DNA from: Sycon ciliatum
Taxonomy: Eukaryota > Porifera > Calcarea > Leucosolenida > Sycettidae
NCBI RefSeq assembly: GCF_964019385.1
Contig: NC_088644.1
Coordinates: 40,661,859-40,725,858, forward strand
DNA length: 64,000 nucleotides
Direction of reading: 5' to 3'
This document shows, one piece after another, positions 1 through 11,666 of the stretch (within the stretch, counting starts at the first letter, position 1; every line of letters starts with the position of its first letter). The notes beneath the pieces are model-generated. The model saw only the letters and a list, made by a program, of their open reading frames with translations. It ran no database searches and had not been told where the DNA came from. The position numbers and the translations under genes are program-made.

Positions 1-132
1 CAGTCCGTATTTCAAATTGCAGAACGATAACCTCATGAATCCCGGTTTTTATGATTGCACAACCGTTGCACCACCACGTACTCATGCAGTGACAATGCTG
101 CACTAGGCACCGTCCAACCCGCGATATTCATG
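1..132. other. Left-edge sequence without a recognised gene
   Basis: Short unique-looking sequence up to the TTAA target site of the first transposon. No coding or RNA feature is supported. Confidence 0.5.
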
Positions 133-136
133 TTAA

Positions 137-3100
137 AACAAAATGGCGTCACGATTTATTGAAAGTGGTATAGTTGGTGGAACGAGTGTTCAAACCCATT
201 TGAACTTCATACTGTTCGTCTTCTTTTTGACATGCTCCCTTTCCATCGTCCTTAGCTTTTATTTGTTGAGAGCTGTTTTGGCTTTCTCCTATACCTCTGG
301 GGGATGCCAAGTGATGGTTTTGAGAGGCTGGTGATGGCTGTGAGCGAGAGTTTGCCGATCGGCGTCGTCCTCGCTATAGCGATGAAAATACTAGTTACTG
401 CGCACCTGGCAGATATCACAACACGTCGGAGCGTCCAGGAGCAAAGGAATCTTGGGTTTTCACTGGAATCTAGTTCCTCCAGCATCGTGTAGCCCACCGT
501 CGGTGAATGGCGGTCCAGAAAGGTCGAACCTGGTCTTCTGCAGCATCTCGCAGTCCTGCGAGGCACACTGAATACGCCTGTCATGTATTCTACAAATAAA
601 AATCACGAAGTTGTGGACTTTACAGTGATGAGTCTATCCTGTATGCTGCAAAAGACGCAGGAAATGTGACTGGTGTCTGTACACTCAGTGACTGGACGCC
701 AACACCCCAGTCTTCTCCTGCAGGATCTGTTTGACATTGACATTATGCAGTAGGTCGGCATTGACCTGGTTTGGCAGCTATCGTTATAGTATCTGCCTGG
801 TTGGATGTAGCAGGTTGGTGTTTGCTCGTCGTCCAGTCCGGAATTTTCTTGTAACTCACGGTGGAGTACGCGCAGGGTTTGTGATCATCCCTGTTCACTT
901 CAATATTATCAAACACAACGTTCCCTTTGTCACTCATCTTATCCTGAGTACTGAATTTGCTGACAATATTGCACCATACTTGTCACAACCTACCGCCACT
1001 GCTGGCGGTGGCGACTGGTTCGTCAATGGCGGTGACCAGGCTGACTGACTAGCTTCGAGACAGCGGCCTCGTTGTCAATCCCGCGGCAGCCTAAAGGTTG
1101 ATTTTATTCATCCAGCCTTAGCGCCATGTTGACGATGCCCTAGTGACTGTGTGTCATGGATTGCCTTGCCATCAGCGGTCATTGCCGTCCACCTTGATGC
1201 AGCCCTCAACAACTGGCTCAGCCCATGGGAGTCTCAAGTGGACAAAATTGTTGCCAAAGTAGCTCAGAAGATTGGTGCATCGTGGTGTAGGTGAGCACAT
1301 AACTAGGACTTCCCAGCGTCTATTTGTCCAGGCTGCGATACTATGTGACATGCTGTACTGCACATTCTTTTCAGCACTGCAAGGCCGGCAGCTGGACCGA
1401 CTGCAGGGGCCGCGCACATGCAGGCCGCCTGTTGCCAGTGCAGCATTCTGGAACGTTCCTTCCTTCTGAGATCCGTGGAATAATAACTTTCTTTGCTTCA
1501 AAGCAAGTTGCTTACCTTTCTGTTGTGCTCCCAGTGTCCTTACAACAATAACCTATAGCAATGTTTTATTTTCCTTTCCATTCCCCAACCAATGAATACT
1601 ACGATGTCGATTCTATTTCTTCATACTTTGGTGTGTGCCCGCGCACGCACGTGTGTGTGTATACCTCACTCGCCACTCGAAGTTCTGTTCCCCATCACTG
1701 GAACACTGCCTGTTCTTTCAGGACCTGCCATCATCTGCGGATGGGCATTCAATAATTGTATTGTGTGTGTGTTTCATTCAGAATCAGATCCGCTATCATT
1801 GCTATTAGAGAAAATCTGTGGGTTCACATCCAGTGCATTTTTAGATCTGCGTGCTTTTCTCGCCACGGGCGCATACATGGGACATTGTGTGTGTGTGCGT
1901 CTGTGTGTATGGGGATATTGTCTGTATCGGCTTTTGGTACTAATGTTCAGGTCTGTGCTTGCATGTGTGAACATGAAATTGTTCGGTTCTGTGCATGCTA
2001 TTGCTATGTTGTATATTATTGTATGTATGTGTGCATTTCCACGAACAGTGTAGACGAGCGTGGAGAGTACATTCATCCCTCATCAACCACTTCCCCTTGG
2101 GCTTACGAGAGTTTTTTCTGCGTACCTCTCTGATACTGTATTGATGCCGGCACCTGTACCTCGATGTGTTCCTCTATCTGCAGTCGCCTTTAACCTTCGG
2201 TCAAGTTAACGTTTATTGTGCTCTATTTATCGTGCGAATCAAAATAAACAATAATAACACAAGTCGTGCTAGAGTGACGACATGTGCGTGTAGTAGGGTT
2301 GATGCGATGGGACGTTATAATTAGGTGGAACAGAACACACATTGGGCAGATTGATTGGGCATCATTGATTGTGCTCAGTCTAAACAGTGAACATAATAAT
2401 TATCTCCAGTGACAGACTGTAGCGGCTAGCCTCCAATAGGTAGCTGGCACTAGTCGCTACTGCTTGTTTGACAGGTGCCGCCAGAACCCCTGTTGTGTCA
2501 TGCTATAGATGCACATGCCCTGTTCTGGGGCATACTGAGGTACTTTGATTTTGTTGACTGCATGTAGACAGCATCCAATAGTAGTACTCGTAGACCTTGG
2601 CTCTTTGTAGGTCAACCACCATCGCATGGATCGATCGGTGACTATGCACTTGGAGGTTGGAATAGCCCGCGCTGAACAGATCTTGCCATGGCCCAGGGAG
2701 TGAACTCGCTTACTCGACTATCCCGGTTTTAGTTAACCAGCATGAGTGGTGCAATTTGTCCATACCATGTTGCGAGCTCACAGTTGTTTGGGCAGGTTTT
2801 GAGCTGCACCACGAAACAAAGCGAAATAACGGCGTGACTGTAGAGCAAGGAAGCGGCGAGACGGCACTTCCAGGACGAGACAGGCAGTAGAGATGTGTTC
2901 ACAGCACGAGCAACCTCTCAGACCCTGCCGGTACTCCACAGTTACAAGAAAATGTCGGACTGGACGACGCGCCAATGCAAACCTGCTACATCCACCCAGG
3001 CAGATAGCTGCCAAACCAGGCCAATGTCGACCCACTGCATACCGGTATGTCAATGTCAAACAGATCCTGCAGGAGAAGACTGGGATGATATTGGCGTCCA

Positions 3101-3648
3101 GTGTACGGACACCAGTCACATTTCCTGCGTCTTTTGCAGCATACAGGATAGACTCATCACTGTAAAGTCCACTACTTCGTGATTTTTATTTGTAGAATAC
3201 ATGACAGGCGTATTCAGTGTGCCTCGCAGGACTGCGAGATGCTGCAGAAGACCAGTTTCGACCTTTCTGGACCGCCATTCACCGACGGTGGGCTACACGA
3301 TGCTGGTGGAACTAGATTCCAGTGAAAACCCAAGATTCCTTTGCTCCTGGACGCTCCGACGTGTTGTGATATCTGCCAGGTGCGCAGTAACTAGTATTTT
3401 CATCGCTATAGCGAGGACGACGCCGATCGGCAAACTCTCGCTCACAGCCATCACCAGCCTCTCAAAACCATCACTTGGCATCCCCCAGAGGTATAGGAGA
3501 AAGCCAAAACAGCTCTCAACAAACAAAAGCTAAGGACGATGGAAAGAGAGCATGTCAAAAAGAAGACGAACAGTATGAAGTTCAAATGGGTTTGAACACT
3601 CGTTCCACCAACTATACCACTTTCAATAAATCGTGACGCCATTTTGTT
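137..3648. mobile_element. TTAA-flanked DNA transposon with ~750-bp inverted arms, non-autonomous
   Basis: The two ends are long inverted repeats, roughly 137-890 and 2915-3648, starting AACAAAATGGCGTCACG and ending in its complement. They lie between TTAA at 133-136 and TTAA at 3649-3652. A TTAA duplication is typical of the Kolobok and piggyBac superfamilies; which one applies is inference. Each arm contains an outward-reading open frame of 110 codons (252-584 minus, 3201-3533 plus). The two frames differ at only a couple of residues, so the arms are nearly identical and the element is probably young or homogenised. The 2-kb centre has TG-rich stretches and no transposase that I recognise, so the copy is judged non-autonomous. 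Confidence 0.8.
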
Positions 3649-3735
3649 TTAACACGCATACGGTCCACTGCGCAACCCCTAAGCAGTCAAAGTATAAGCA
3701 GTCAATATTATAAGGGGCCGTCAAGACGATATTAA

Positions 3736-6243
3736 GGGGGGACGGGAGGTTCGCTGGCCATATTGCAGTGCCCGTTATAAATTCGCTTGAATCTCAGCAC
3801 TCAAACATCAGAATTCCTTCAAATTTTCAGTATATGTTCCTTGACATCCACTGACGACATTGCAACCAAGAACTGTGGAAAGTATACTGGTATCATGGAG
3901 AAATGCAGGAAAGCAATTTTGGAAAAAATGCGATAGCCGGGCATGATTTCTGCGCAGTTTTTCTCAAACACGGTCACTTGAAGATAAACACATAACACTG
4001 CAAAATGATCAGGTACCAAGGGGCTAGGGCTGTTGCCTAAGCACAATGCGATTACAGTTCCCATGGTGTGCCACTGCAGCCTTGAAATAACAATGCACGT
4101 GCGCAAGATAACTTGACTGAAGTTCAAGGTCCATTATTTTGTTTCTAACAGAAGATCTTGTGTCCTAAGAAGGCAACGGATCTAGAATGGACCGTACAGA
4201 ACCAGAAAATATATACTTTTACATACAAGATATGTACAGCATTTCTAAAAAACTGCGCGGAGTGCCCATAATACCCCTAAAATCAGTGAAAAATGCACCT
4301 AAAAATTACATAAAAAGGACTGATAGTGGAGTGCTACTGAAATATTTTCACATATCTGACCTGAAGTTGCCATTCAGAAACCACCTTTGTCATATGTAGT
4401 GCCCTCTTTCTCAATAGTGGTCTCCTCCCAGCCTTTCCTCTGCCTCCTTCTCCTTTTCCTGCTCTCCTTTTCCAGTGCTGATGACTTGCGGAGGGACTTC
4501 TTCACACGCCATTGGTCTTCTAGCTCAAGCGCTGCCTTCGTGTGATTGCCATCAATGCATCCACACTCTTTCAGCACACTGAGCAAGGTGATAGCGCCGT
4601 TGTTGAAGTTGAGCACTGCCAAACTACTTGCCAGCTGAACGGTGTCGACGGAGCAGAAGCCTTCCTTCGGACGCATTCTCCAAATGACGTTGTTGAACGA
4701 CTCGTTCGCATTCTGCGTTGCACCCATCTGGCAGCGCTCCAGCAGACTTCGTTCGGACAGCTGCATGTAGATGGGCTTCACGACTTCGAACACAGCCTTT
4801 GGGAGAGGGTTCTTATGAGGCCTCCGCGTGTGCCCACAGACCGCTGCCAAATATCGCACGCAGCTTCACTCTCCATACCGGGTGCAGATGCCGCTGTGTT
4901 TATGCTGCACTTGTGATTATCCAGCCAGGTTGAAAAGGCTTCCTCCGTGATTGCACCACTTCGCTTCTTCTCAGTCCAGATCTTACATTCGTGACAGTAT
5001 CGACCCTTCACTGTGATGTCCAGTACACGGCCGCTCTGGAAGGAGATGCACGCGAACACACCATACAGCGACGAATATCCCCTGCGCATCCAAGTGCCGT
5101 CGAACGTCACTGCGACGTGGGTGGAATCTGTCATGGCACGCAACTCAGCTGCGGATTGAACCATGTCAGTTTCAGCTAGCTTTACGGCTGCAGCAAGGAC
5201 AACTTCCTGGTGGCTGCGGTACGCTTTCTCCGTTACAGGAGCAGGAAAATTCATTACGCCGCAAAACTTTCGGAGTCCACCATGGCCACGTCCAATGCAT
5301 CGCATCGCCAGTACAGATCGTCAATTCAGATCATAGCTCCTGCAAATTTTCTTGCTCAGAGACGTACTTCCACTGTGTCCACACAAAGCGCATTGAAGTC
5401 GCAGGGTCGATCCAAGTCCAGTGTCATGACAGTTACTGACGATCATGTCTCCCTTCGTGCACTTCCTACAGACAGTAAATTGATCCATCAGTTCCTGGAG
5501 ACACTGTAAATCCACGATCTTGTAGCCAGAGACAGACTCCTCAACATCAGGATAGAATGCATCATCATCATACTCCTGGCAGCTATCACTGGACGACTCG
5601 TCTGAATCACTGTCACTCGAGCACACAAGCTCAGATTCAAATTCCATGACCATAATTATCACTAAGCCATTTTGGCCTCGACGAAATCTTCCGAGAGGAA
5701 GCGCTCTGCGCCGCTTCAACGGTGCCTTCTTCCACAACTGGTACAGAGCTTGACTGCTTTGGGGCGTAGTATCTCCCTTTCTTCCTCCTATGGCCACTTC
5801 CAGAGCTGCTGGTGCTTCTCTTTCGGTTCCCCATGTAAAATAATTTAATTGTTCACTTTCACGATCACAAACAAAAAAACAAAGATTTTTTCCTTCGCGT
5901 GGGCGTCGTGGCGCTGCAGAACGTCATACGCGATCAAGGAAGCACGTGGCAGCTCTCCATGACTACAAAAACAGAAGCCAGGGTCGCTTACCTGGCGAAG
6001 TTGAATCAAAAACGCTTGATTTTGGACTAAACCAAAGTCACAAAATTAGGCAATTGTAAACATTTGAGTATTTACATTTGAAATTTATCTCGACATACTT
6101 TAGCTCATAACTCCACTTCTACTAAACCGATTACGCTCAAATTTGAAATTCTGGCGCTTCAAATATCCTAAGACAAGATTCCATAGCAAAAAGTTCAAAA
6201 CTCAGAAATTCATTTTTTGACCCTCTGAACCTCCCGTCCCCCC
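3736..6243 (-). mobile_element. Kolobok-like DNA transposon with its own (broken) transposase
   Basis: A 2508-bp element bounded by TTAA at 3732-3735 and 6244-6247. Its terminal inverted repeats are about 17 bp: GGGGGGACGGGAGGTTC at the left and the complement at the right. The interior carries a minus-strand transposase reading in three pieces. The TTAA duplication together with a transposase of the Mutator-like-domain family suggests Kolobok rather than piggyBac; this is inference from family knowledge. The right-hand TTAA is shared with the next element (6248-7108), so the two transposons sit back to back. Confidence 0.8.
4374..5834 (-). pseudogene. Transposase of the Mutator-like-domain type, disrupted
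   Basis: Minus-strand reading from an ATG at 5834 (basic Ser-rich N-terminus) to a stop near 4374. The N-terminal part has Cys pairs (CRKC, CALCGH) that look like a zinc ribbon. A central block reads VTFDGTWMRRG, with a likely catalytic Asp, and is followed by CHECK and HKCSIN. A late block reads NANESFNNVIW, with the probable catalytic Glu. This order resembles the domain annotated as Mutator-like transposase in many invertebrates. It is broken by a frame change between the first ATG frame and the 5797 frame, an in-frame TGA at 5321-5323, and another frame shift near 4800-4860. Introns could explain one of these, but not the in-frame stop next to conserved sequence. I judge it inactive. Confidence 0.75.
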
Positions 6244-6247
6244 TTAA

Positions 6248-7108
6248 AGGGGAAGTATACCCTAAAATCAAATTTTCACCAGTTGTAGTCTTCTGGGTGC
6301 TGAGTCGAATGGTCTTGGTCCGAGAAAGCTGCGACGCTCCCTTCCTACTTGAATCCCAATCGAACTCGCGCACTTCCACCGAAACTGGGTGACTGCGCCC
6401 TACTAGATGGGGATTTGTATGCAAAATGTCACTAAAAGCGCCATTTCGTTCTTATAAAAGCACGGATGACCGCGATTGGCCCATATGTTGTAGTCTTTTG
6501 GACGCTGAGTCGACTGGTTTTGGTCCGAAAAGGCTGCGATGCAGCGTTCCTCCTTTATTCCCAATCGAACATGGTTGAACAAGCGGTCACGTGCTCCTGG
6601 GTGCCCAAATCACCTGGTCACCGCGCCAGCAGGCGAGAACTTTCACACCAAGGTTCAACTCGAGTTCAACTCGAGTGACAGGACTGCACCCAAAAAAGGT
6701 CAAACAGGCTAGTAAGTTGTACCCTGCAGGCACGGTGACCAGCTGACTGGTGTACGCAGGAGCACGTGACCGCTTGTTCAACCATGTTCGATTGGGAATA
6801 AAGGAGGAACGCTGCATCGCAGCCTTTTCGAACCAAAACCAGTCGACTCAGCGTCCAAAAGACTACAACATATGGGCCAATCGCGGTCATCCGTGCTTTT
6901 ATAAGAACGAAATGGCGCTTTTAGTGACATTTTGCATACAAATCCCCATCTAGTAGGGCGCAGTCACCCAGTTTCGGTGGAAGTGCGCGAGTTCGATTGG
7001 GATTCAAGTAGGAAGGGAGCGTCTCAGCTTCCTCGGACCAAGACCATTCGACTCAGCACCCCGAAGACTACAACTGGTGAAAATTTGATTTTAGGGTATA
7101 CTTCCCCT
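6248..7108. mobile_element. 861-bp palindromic MITE, copy 1 (TTAA-flanked)
   Basis: The whole unit is one long inverted repeat, beginning AGGGGAAGTATACCC and ending GGGTATACTTCCCCT, between TTAA at 6244-6247 and TTAA at 7109-7112. The arms can be followed almost to the centre near 6675, where a short palindrome around CTCGAGTTCAACTCGAG occurs. A second copy of exactly the same length lies at 24864-25724. It encodes no transposase; the TTAA site suggests mobilisation by a Kolobok- or piggyBac-type enzyme. Confidence 0.88.
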
Positions 7109-7112
7109 TTAA

Positions 7113-7862
7113 TTATTTTATTTTGTTCATGTCTCCCCGGACCCCCGTACATTATTGTCACAGTCTCTCAACCTTCCCCTGGCTGTATTCTTGGGTTGAC
7201 TTTCACTTTGTGTAGGTCATCAACTACATGATCATGTCATGCCCATGTTTGCACAGTGCCCGCCCAAATAATTTAATTTAGAGATCGATATTTTTTTGAA
7301 AAGGACGAGACGAACAGGGACCAACCCCCCCCCCCCCCCCAACCGGCCCTCCAAACGAACGAATATCTTCTCTAAAAAAATATGGATATTTGTGGACGAC
7401 GGAGTGAAAATGCAGGAATATTTGACTGCTTAGGTATAGCGAAAATCTAGTCAAGCAGAATACTTCGGCCGTAAAGACTAAGCTAAGAGAGTGATAAACA
7501 TGCTTAGCATTCTACCGTTCACGCTATTTTCGACGGTCGGACAGTACCGTTTTTTTTAATGAGTACCGGTATTACTATTAAGTATTAGTATTAGTAAACG
7601 ACACCGTTTACTTTTCTTCTTTGTACTAACGGTACCCATTCAGCCATTGACACAGAGTATCCCGCGGCCCGAAGTATTCTGCTTGCACAACCGGTGTACA
7701 TGTACATAATTATGTCTTGTAACTAGGGAGTGGTAAAGTTCCTGCTTGTAAAGACAAGTACTACTGAAGTAGCGTTGTAACCCCGGAGGTCATTTCGCGA
7801 TTAGAGTGTGGGAGCGTGTGGTTCAACCGCCGTTGACGGAAAAGGACGGAGCAGCCGGCGAC
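7113..7862. other. Intergenic region and presumed promoter of the TRIM gene
   Basis: Contains a run of about 20 C near 7322-7340 and AT-rich sequence with short T runs. No gene or repeat family is recognised. The segment just before 7863 should hold the 5' untranslated region of the downstream gene, but no clear core promoter motif is visible. Confidence 0.4.
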
Positions 7863-10154
7863 ATGCTGTCGCCGCGAGTTCGGGTCAAATCGGAGCGAGA
7901 CTCTCAGCTACAACAGGAGAAAGAGAATGGAAGTCGCTGGACATGCGCTCTCTGTTCGGGTGAGCTGAGAGGTGCAAAGCTATTGCCTTGCTTGCATCCT
8001 ATTTGCTCGACATGCAGGATATCCGCAAAGTGCCAAGACGGATCACTGCGATGTGACCGTTGCTCGTACATCGCCTCGCCACGTCAAGTCGACCGATTGT
8101 GCACGGACTACTTGGCGTGCGACAAAGTGGCGCTGCGGACGTTGCACGACCCGCAAAAGGCCATTGTCTGTGATGAGTGCGTGGCAGAGGAGATAGCCAC
8201 CCATCGCTGTGTCAACTGCTACCTATTCTTGTGCGGTGTTCACCTTGCCTCACACCGACTGAGCAAGAGCACAAAATCACACAATCCAATATCACTGAAC
8301 AGAGCTTCGTTTGCATCTCTTGCAGCAGGGAGCAAATCAGAGCAAATGGACATGTCGTCGTCGCTGCTGCCTTCGGCGCAGAGTGGCATACAGTGTCCCC
8401 GGCATGCACAGAACGAAGCCGAGTTGTTCTGCGAGAGCTGCAGCGAAAGTGTGTGCCGGGACTGCATAGTGGTGGATCATAAGTGTCACAAGTGGTACTT
8501 CATGGAAGATGCCGTGCAGCGGGCAAACTTCTCACAGCTTGTGCCCAGCGCTGAGAAAGCGCTGCACAAAGCCCGTGCCGCCTTGGATGCGGTGAGAGTA
8601 TCGAGAGAAGCACTGGCCACAAACTTGTGTTCTGCGCGTGATGATGTTGAGAAGGTGCAGCATGAAATTCAACAGCTGCTTGATCAGCGCTCAAGCGAGC
8701 TGCGCACTCAGGTCCACGCCATGCAGATGAGAAAATCCACACTCCTCGACAATCAGCGAATGCAGTTGAGCTCTCTGGAAGGAAAGCTAGCGCATGCATG
8801 TATGTTTGCCAATACGCTACTGGAGTATGGGAGCGAACGGCAATGTCTAGCTCTCAAGGGTGTAGTGGATGCTCGCCTGAAAAGTCTTCTTGCTGATGCC
8901 TGCGAGAAGCCATTTCTGCCGCACGATGATGGCTCTTTGGACGTGAAATTTGACTTGTCTAGCTTTCAGGAGACTTTATCACAGCTGGGTCAAGTGACGT
9001 CGGCAGCTCTGACAAAGCACAATTGGCTGATGGTGCCTGACAGTTGCTACACACAGGACAGTGTGCTGATCCGTGTGGACATGCGAGATGATGCGGCCCA
9101 GGTAGCCGGTAGGACACTGGGCACTGCAGCCATAGGCTGCAAAGTCACCGGACCTGCTGGCCAAGCTCAAGACGTGGATGATGCATGCACAAACGATGGC
9201 CAGAAAACGTTCAAGTTCACTCCGAACTGCGGCACAGGATGTTACACGGTTAACCCTACTGTCGGTGGACTTCCTGTCTTGGGTTCCGTGGCAACCATCT
9301 CTGTCACTGAGCCACCATGGCGCTTCCAGTATAGTTCCAAGTCTTCCATACTCAAACAGCATGGACGGAAGCACCCAGCGTACATCTCACCATCCGGTCT
9401 TCTTGCCACCTTTCAGAATGAAATGCCCAGGGGCAAGATTCAGCAGCAGCAAATCAACAAGTGCAAGTTTTTTGGCTCCTGGGGCTTATCAAAGCCGTAT
9501 CGACTCATTGCTGGAAGCAGGGAGCTAAGCAAAGACGATAAGAACGGTACATGCATTTGGCGTGTCCGCATAGTTCGGCAGCAAGAGAGCTCTTCAATAA
9601 AAAGCAGTGGTTCCCAAGACCTGGATCAGCCCGACTTTGGGGTCGGAGTGCTGGTCAACTTGTCGGCGGAGAGCATTGAAGCGCGCATCCAGGCACGTGG
9701 CTACAGCCATGACTTTGTTCAATCATGCCACACCAGTGCCGTGGTATGCTTTAGCACCGGCACAGTGTTTTGTGGAGAAATGCGCTGCGAGCACCCTCAT
9801 TTAACAACGCGCAGCGAAGACAAGTCGAGCAAGCTGCACTTCCAGAACGGGGAAGAACTCACTCTAGAGTACGAAGCCAGCAATGCGTGCTTGATGATTT
9901 CCCAAGCAACCCTGGACTTGAAGTGTATTGTACACATCCCAACTGGATCCATGCGAATCGTCCCATTGGATGCCGACAGCGAAACTGTGTTTCAAAACAT
10001 TGTCTTTCAGAATATTGTGCGTCACACGCAAGTAACAGTGGAGGAGCCGCAGGACAACTTTGGCAGTGTTTCCTGCATAGTACCAGTGGTGTGGGTTTCA
10101 GCTGACTGCTCTTGTCAGGTTTCTCTTGCCTTTCCGGTCACAGTGCAGCATTGA
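7863..10154 (+). CDS. TRIM/RBCC protein: RING, two B-boxes, coiled coil, filamin-like domain
   Basis: Single-exon gene of 763 codons. I use the first true ATG at 7863; the frame continues upstream to 7806 only through a GTG. The RING finger is a complete C3HC4 set at C28, C31, C43, H45, C48, C51, C64 and C67. B-box 1 has C103, C106, C116, C119, C124, H127, H131 and H140. B-box 2 has C178, H181, C190, C193, C198, C201, H206 and H209. Residues about 220-325 form a Glu/Lys/Gln-rich coiled coil. Residues about 391-483 resemble a filamin-type Ig domain. The last 280 residues contain WRVRIVRQ, FGVGV and GEELTLEYEA and could be a divergent SPRY-like or novel domain. TRIM proteins are usually RING E3 ubiquitin ligases that dimerise through the coiled coil. 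The substrate is unknown and I cannot assign a vertebrate orthologue. It ends in TGA at 10152-10154. Confidence 0.9.
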   Translation: MLSPRVRVKSERDSQLQQEKENGSRWTCALCSGELRGAKLLPCLHPICSTCRISAKCQDGSLRCDRCSYIASPRQVDRLCTDYLACDKVALRTLHDPQKAIVCDECVAEEIATHRCVNCYLFLCGVHLASHRLSKSTKSHNPISLNRASFASLAAGSKSEQMDMSSSLLPSAQSGIQCPRHAQNEAELFCESCSESVCRDCIVVDHKCHKWYFMEDAVQRANFSQLVPSAEKALHKARAALDAVRVSREALATNLCSARDDVEKVQHEIQQLLDQRSSELRTQVHAMQMRKSTLLDNQRMQLSSLEGKLAHACMFANTLLEYGSERQCLALKGVVDARLKSLLADACEKPFLPHDDGSLDVKFDLSSFQETLSQLGQVTSAALTKHNWLMVPDSCYTQDSVLIRVDMRDDAAQVAGRTLGTAAIGCKVTGPAGQAQDVDDACTNDGQKTFKFTPNCGTGCYTVNPTVGGLPVLGSVATISVTEPPWRFQYSSKSSILKQHGRKHPAYISPSGLLATFQNEMPRGKIQQQQINKCKFFGSWGLSKPYRLIAGSRELSKDDKNGTCIWRVRIVRQQESSSIKSSGSQDLDQPDFGVGVLVNLSAESIEARIQARGYSHDFVQSCHTSAVVCFSTGTVFCGEMRCEHPHLTTRSEDKSSKLHFQNGEELTLEYEASNACLMISQATLDLKCIVHIPTGSMRIVPLDADSETVFQNIVFQNIVRHTQVTVEEPQDNFGSVSCIVPVVWVSADCSCQVSLAFPVTVQH

Positions 10155-11666
10155 TGAAAACAGTACCTGGCGTGGTCCACTGTTCAGGCAGCAGATTGCT
10201 GGATTGGGCACTGTTATCATTCTGAATTGAATTCAGTATGGTGTGCACATCGCACACGTTCATGTCCCACATTTGGATTGGGCAGCCTCCAGCCAAATCT
10301 TTGGGTCAGACATTTTTGAGATAGAATTCAAAGCTTGATTTGGTGCAAAGTTTGCATTGAGGATGGTTGGCCAGACTGATTTTGATCTTAGTTGCGCAAC
10401 ATGTATGTCATCACTGATCACTACTGCAGATGATGATTGTTCATAATGCCAACCTTACTGAGCTGGACACGTGCCTCTTTGCATTGGGGTTTTGCTGTGC
10501 TCTTGCAAGAGATGTGCATGTGTTTGTGTGTGTGTGTGTGTGTTTGTATGTGTTGCTGTGTGTGTATTTGTGTGCTTGTGGTTGCACCCTCACCGTGTTT
10601 GTATTCTGTTGAAAATTGTAGACTTTAATCATTGCTGTTGGTCATTGGTTCCTGTTATATGGTCGTACACGCAGTAATAGTTGTAAATCTCAGTTTTTTA
10701 TTTCCTCATCCCATCTGCTTTATCATAACTGCTCGTTCACATACTTCTAGATTACTGTTTCCCAATGGTTTGTGACACAACAGAATTATGCCAATGGGCA
10801 ACATCTTTTTCATACTTGTTTTCCACTGATGAAGTCAACGCTCCTTATATCGGCTTATGTTCTACTTCAATTCGCTGTTTAGTCTTTTAGAACCATTTAC
10901 TCTGACCAAATATCTCCCAAACTGGCATTGCTGGATGGGGGTTAATGATTCTTCGAAGTGTACGTATTCATAAAGCCTTTCCGAATACTCGATGTTTAAA
11001 ATAAAACTTTTATAAGTGATGTCCATTCTCTTCTTGAATAACAAATACTTCGAGGTATGCTGGTCGGCCTGGAGGTCATTCCTCCACTGTCTGGGGCTCA
11101 GTATCTGACCTACGTCCAAAATAATTATGAAGTAAAAACAGAGGGAAGAAATACTTCATGGGCACAGATGTGATGAGTCAAATCAGTTATGAATGTCCAC
11201 AAGTTACTATAGTTGAAGTAGTTGATAGGTCCCACGCATACCAGTACCGCTAGAAAACCCACGTGCAGACAGGAATTGAACCAGGTAACTCTCTCCGTGA
11301 TCTCAGTCATGGTCTTGGACCGACCCAATGGGCTATTCTTGATGTAAGCAGGCGCAGTGAGTTTCCTCGGAATTGGGGGAACAGAGGCATGGAAATATAC
11401 TCTTTCTTGTTAGCAATGAATACAACTAATTGTGCACTCATAACCATGACTGTATGGACTCGGATTGAGAGCCAAGGATACATTTAGCCAAGGATAAATT
11501 TATAGAAAAGAAAAAAGTATCAAGGAACTACTTGTTGTTGGACATTGTAGCGTAAGTTGTATTTCCTTGGTCCTTTTTCCTTTCTATAAATTCATAACCA
11601 TAACATTATATACCCCCTATTTCCTTACCTGGTTGAGCACTCTCATACCGCCGTCCCATACCTTGG
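10155..11666. other. 3' flank of the TRIM gene and intergenic sequence
   Basis: Contains a short TG-rich stretch (about 10515-10575), scattered AATAAA-like hexamers (for example near 10998) that could serve as poly(A) signals, and no recognisable gene. The right end runs into the reverse-transcriptase remnant. Confidence 0.4.

Noticed and set aside
143-584. Open frames in the arms of the first transposon as genes
   Set aside because: Both strands are open over the same interval and the frames are mirrored in the other arm. No known domain is present.
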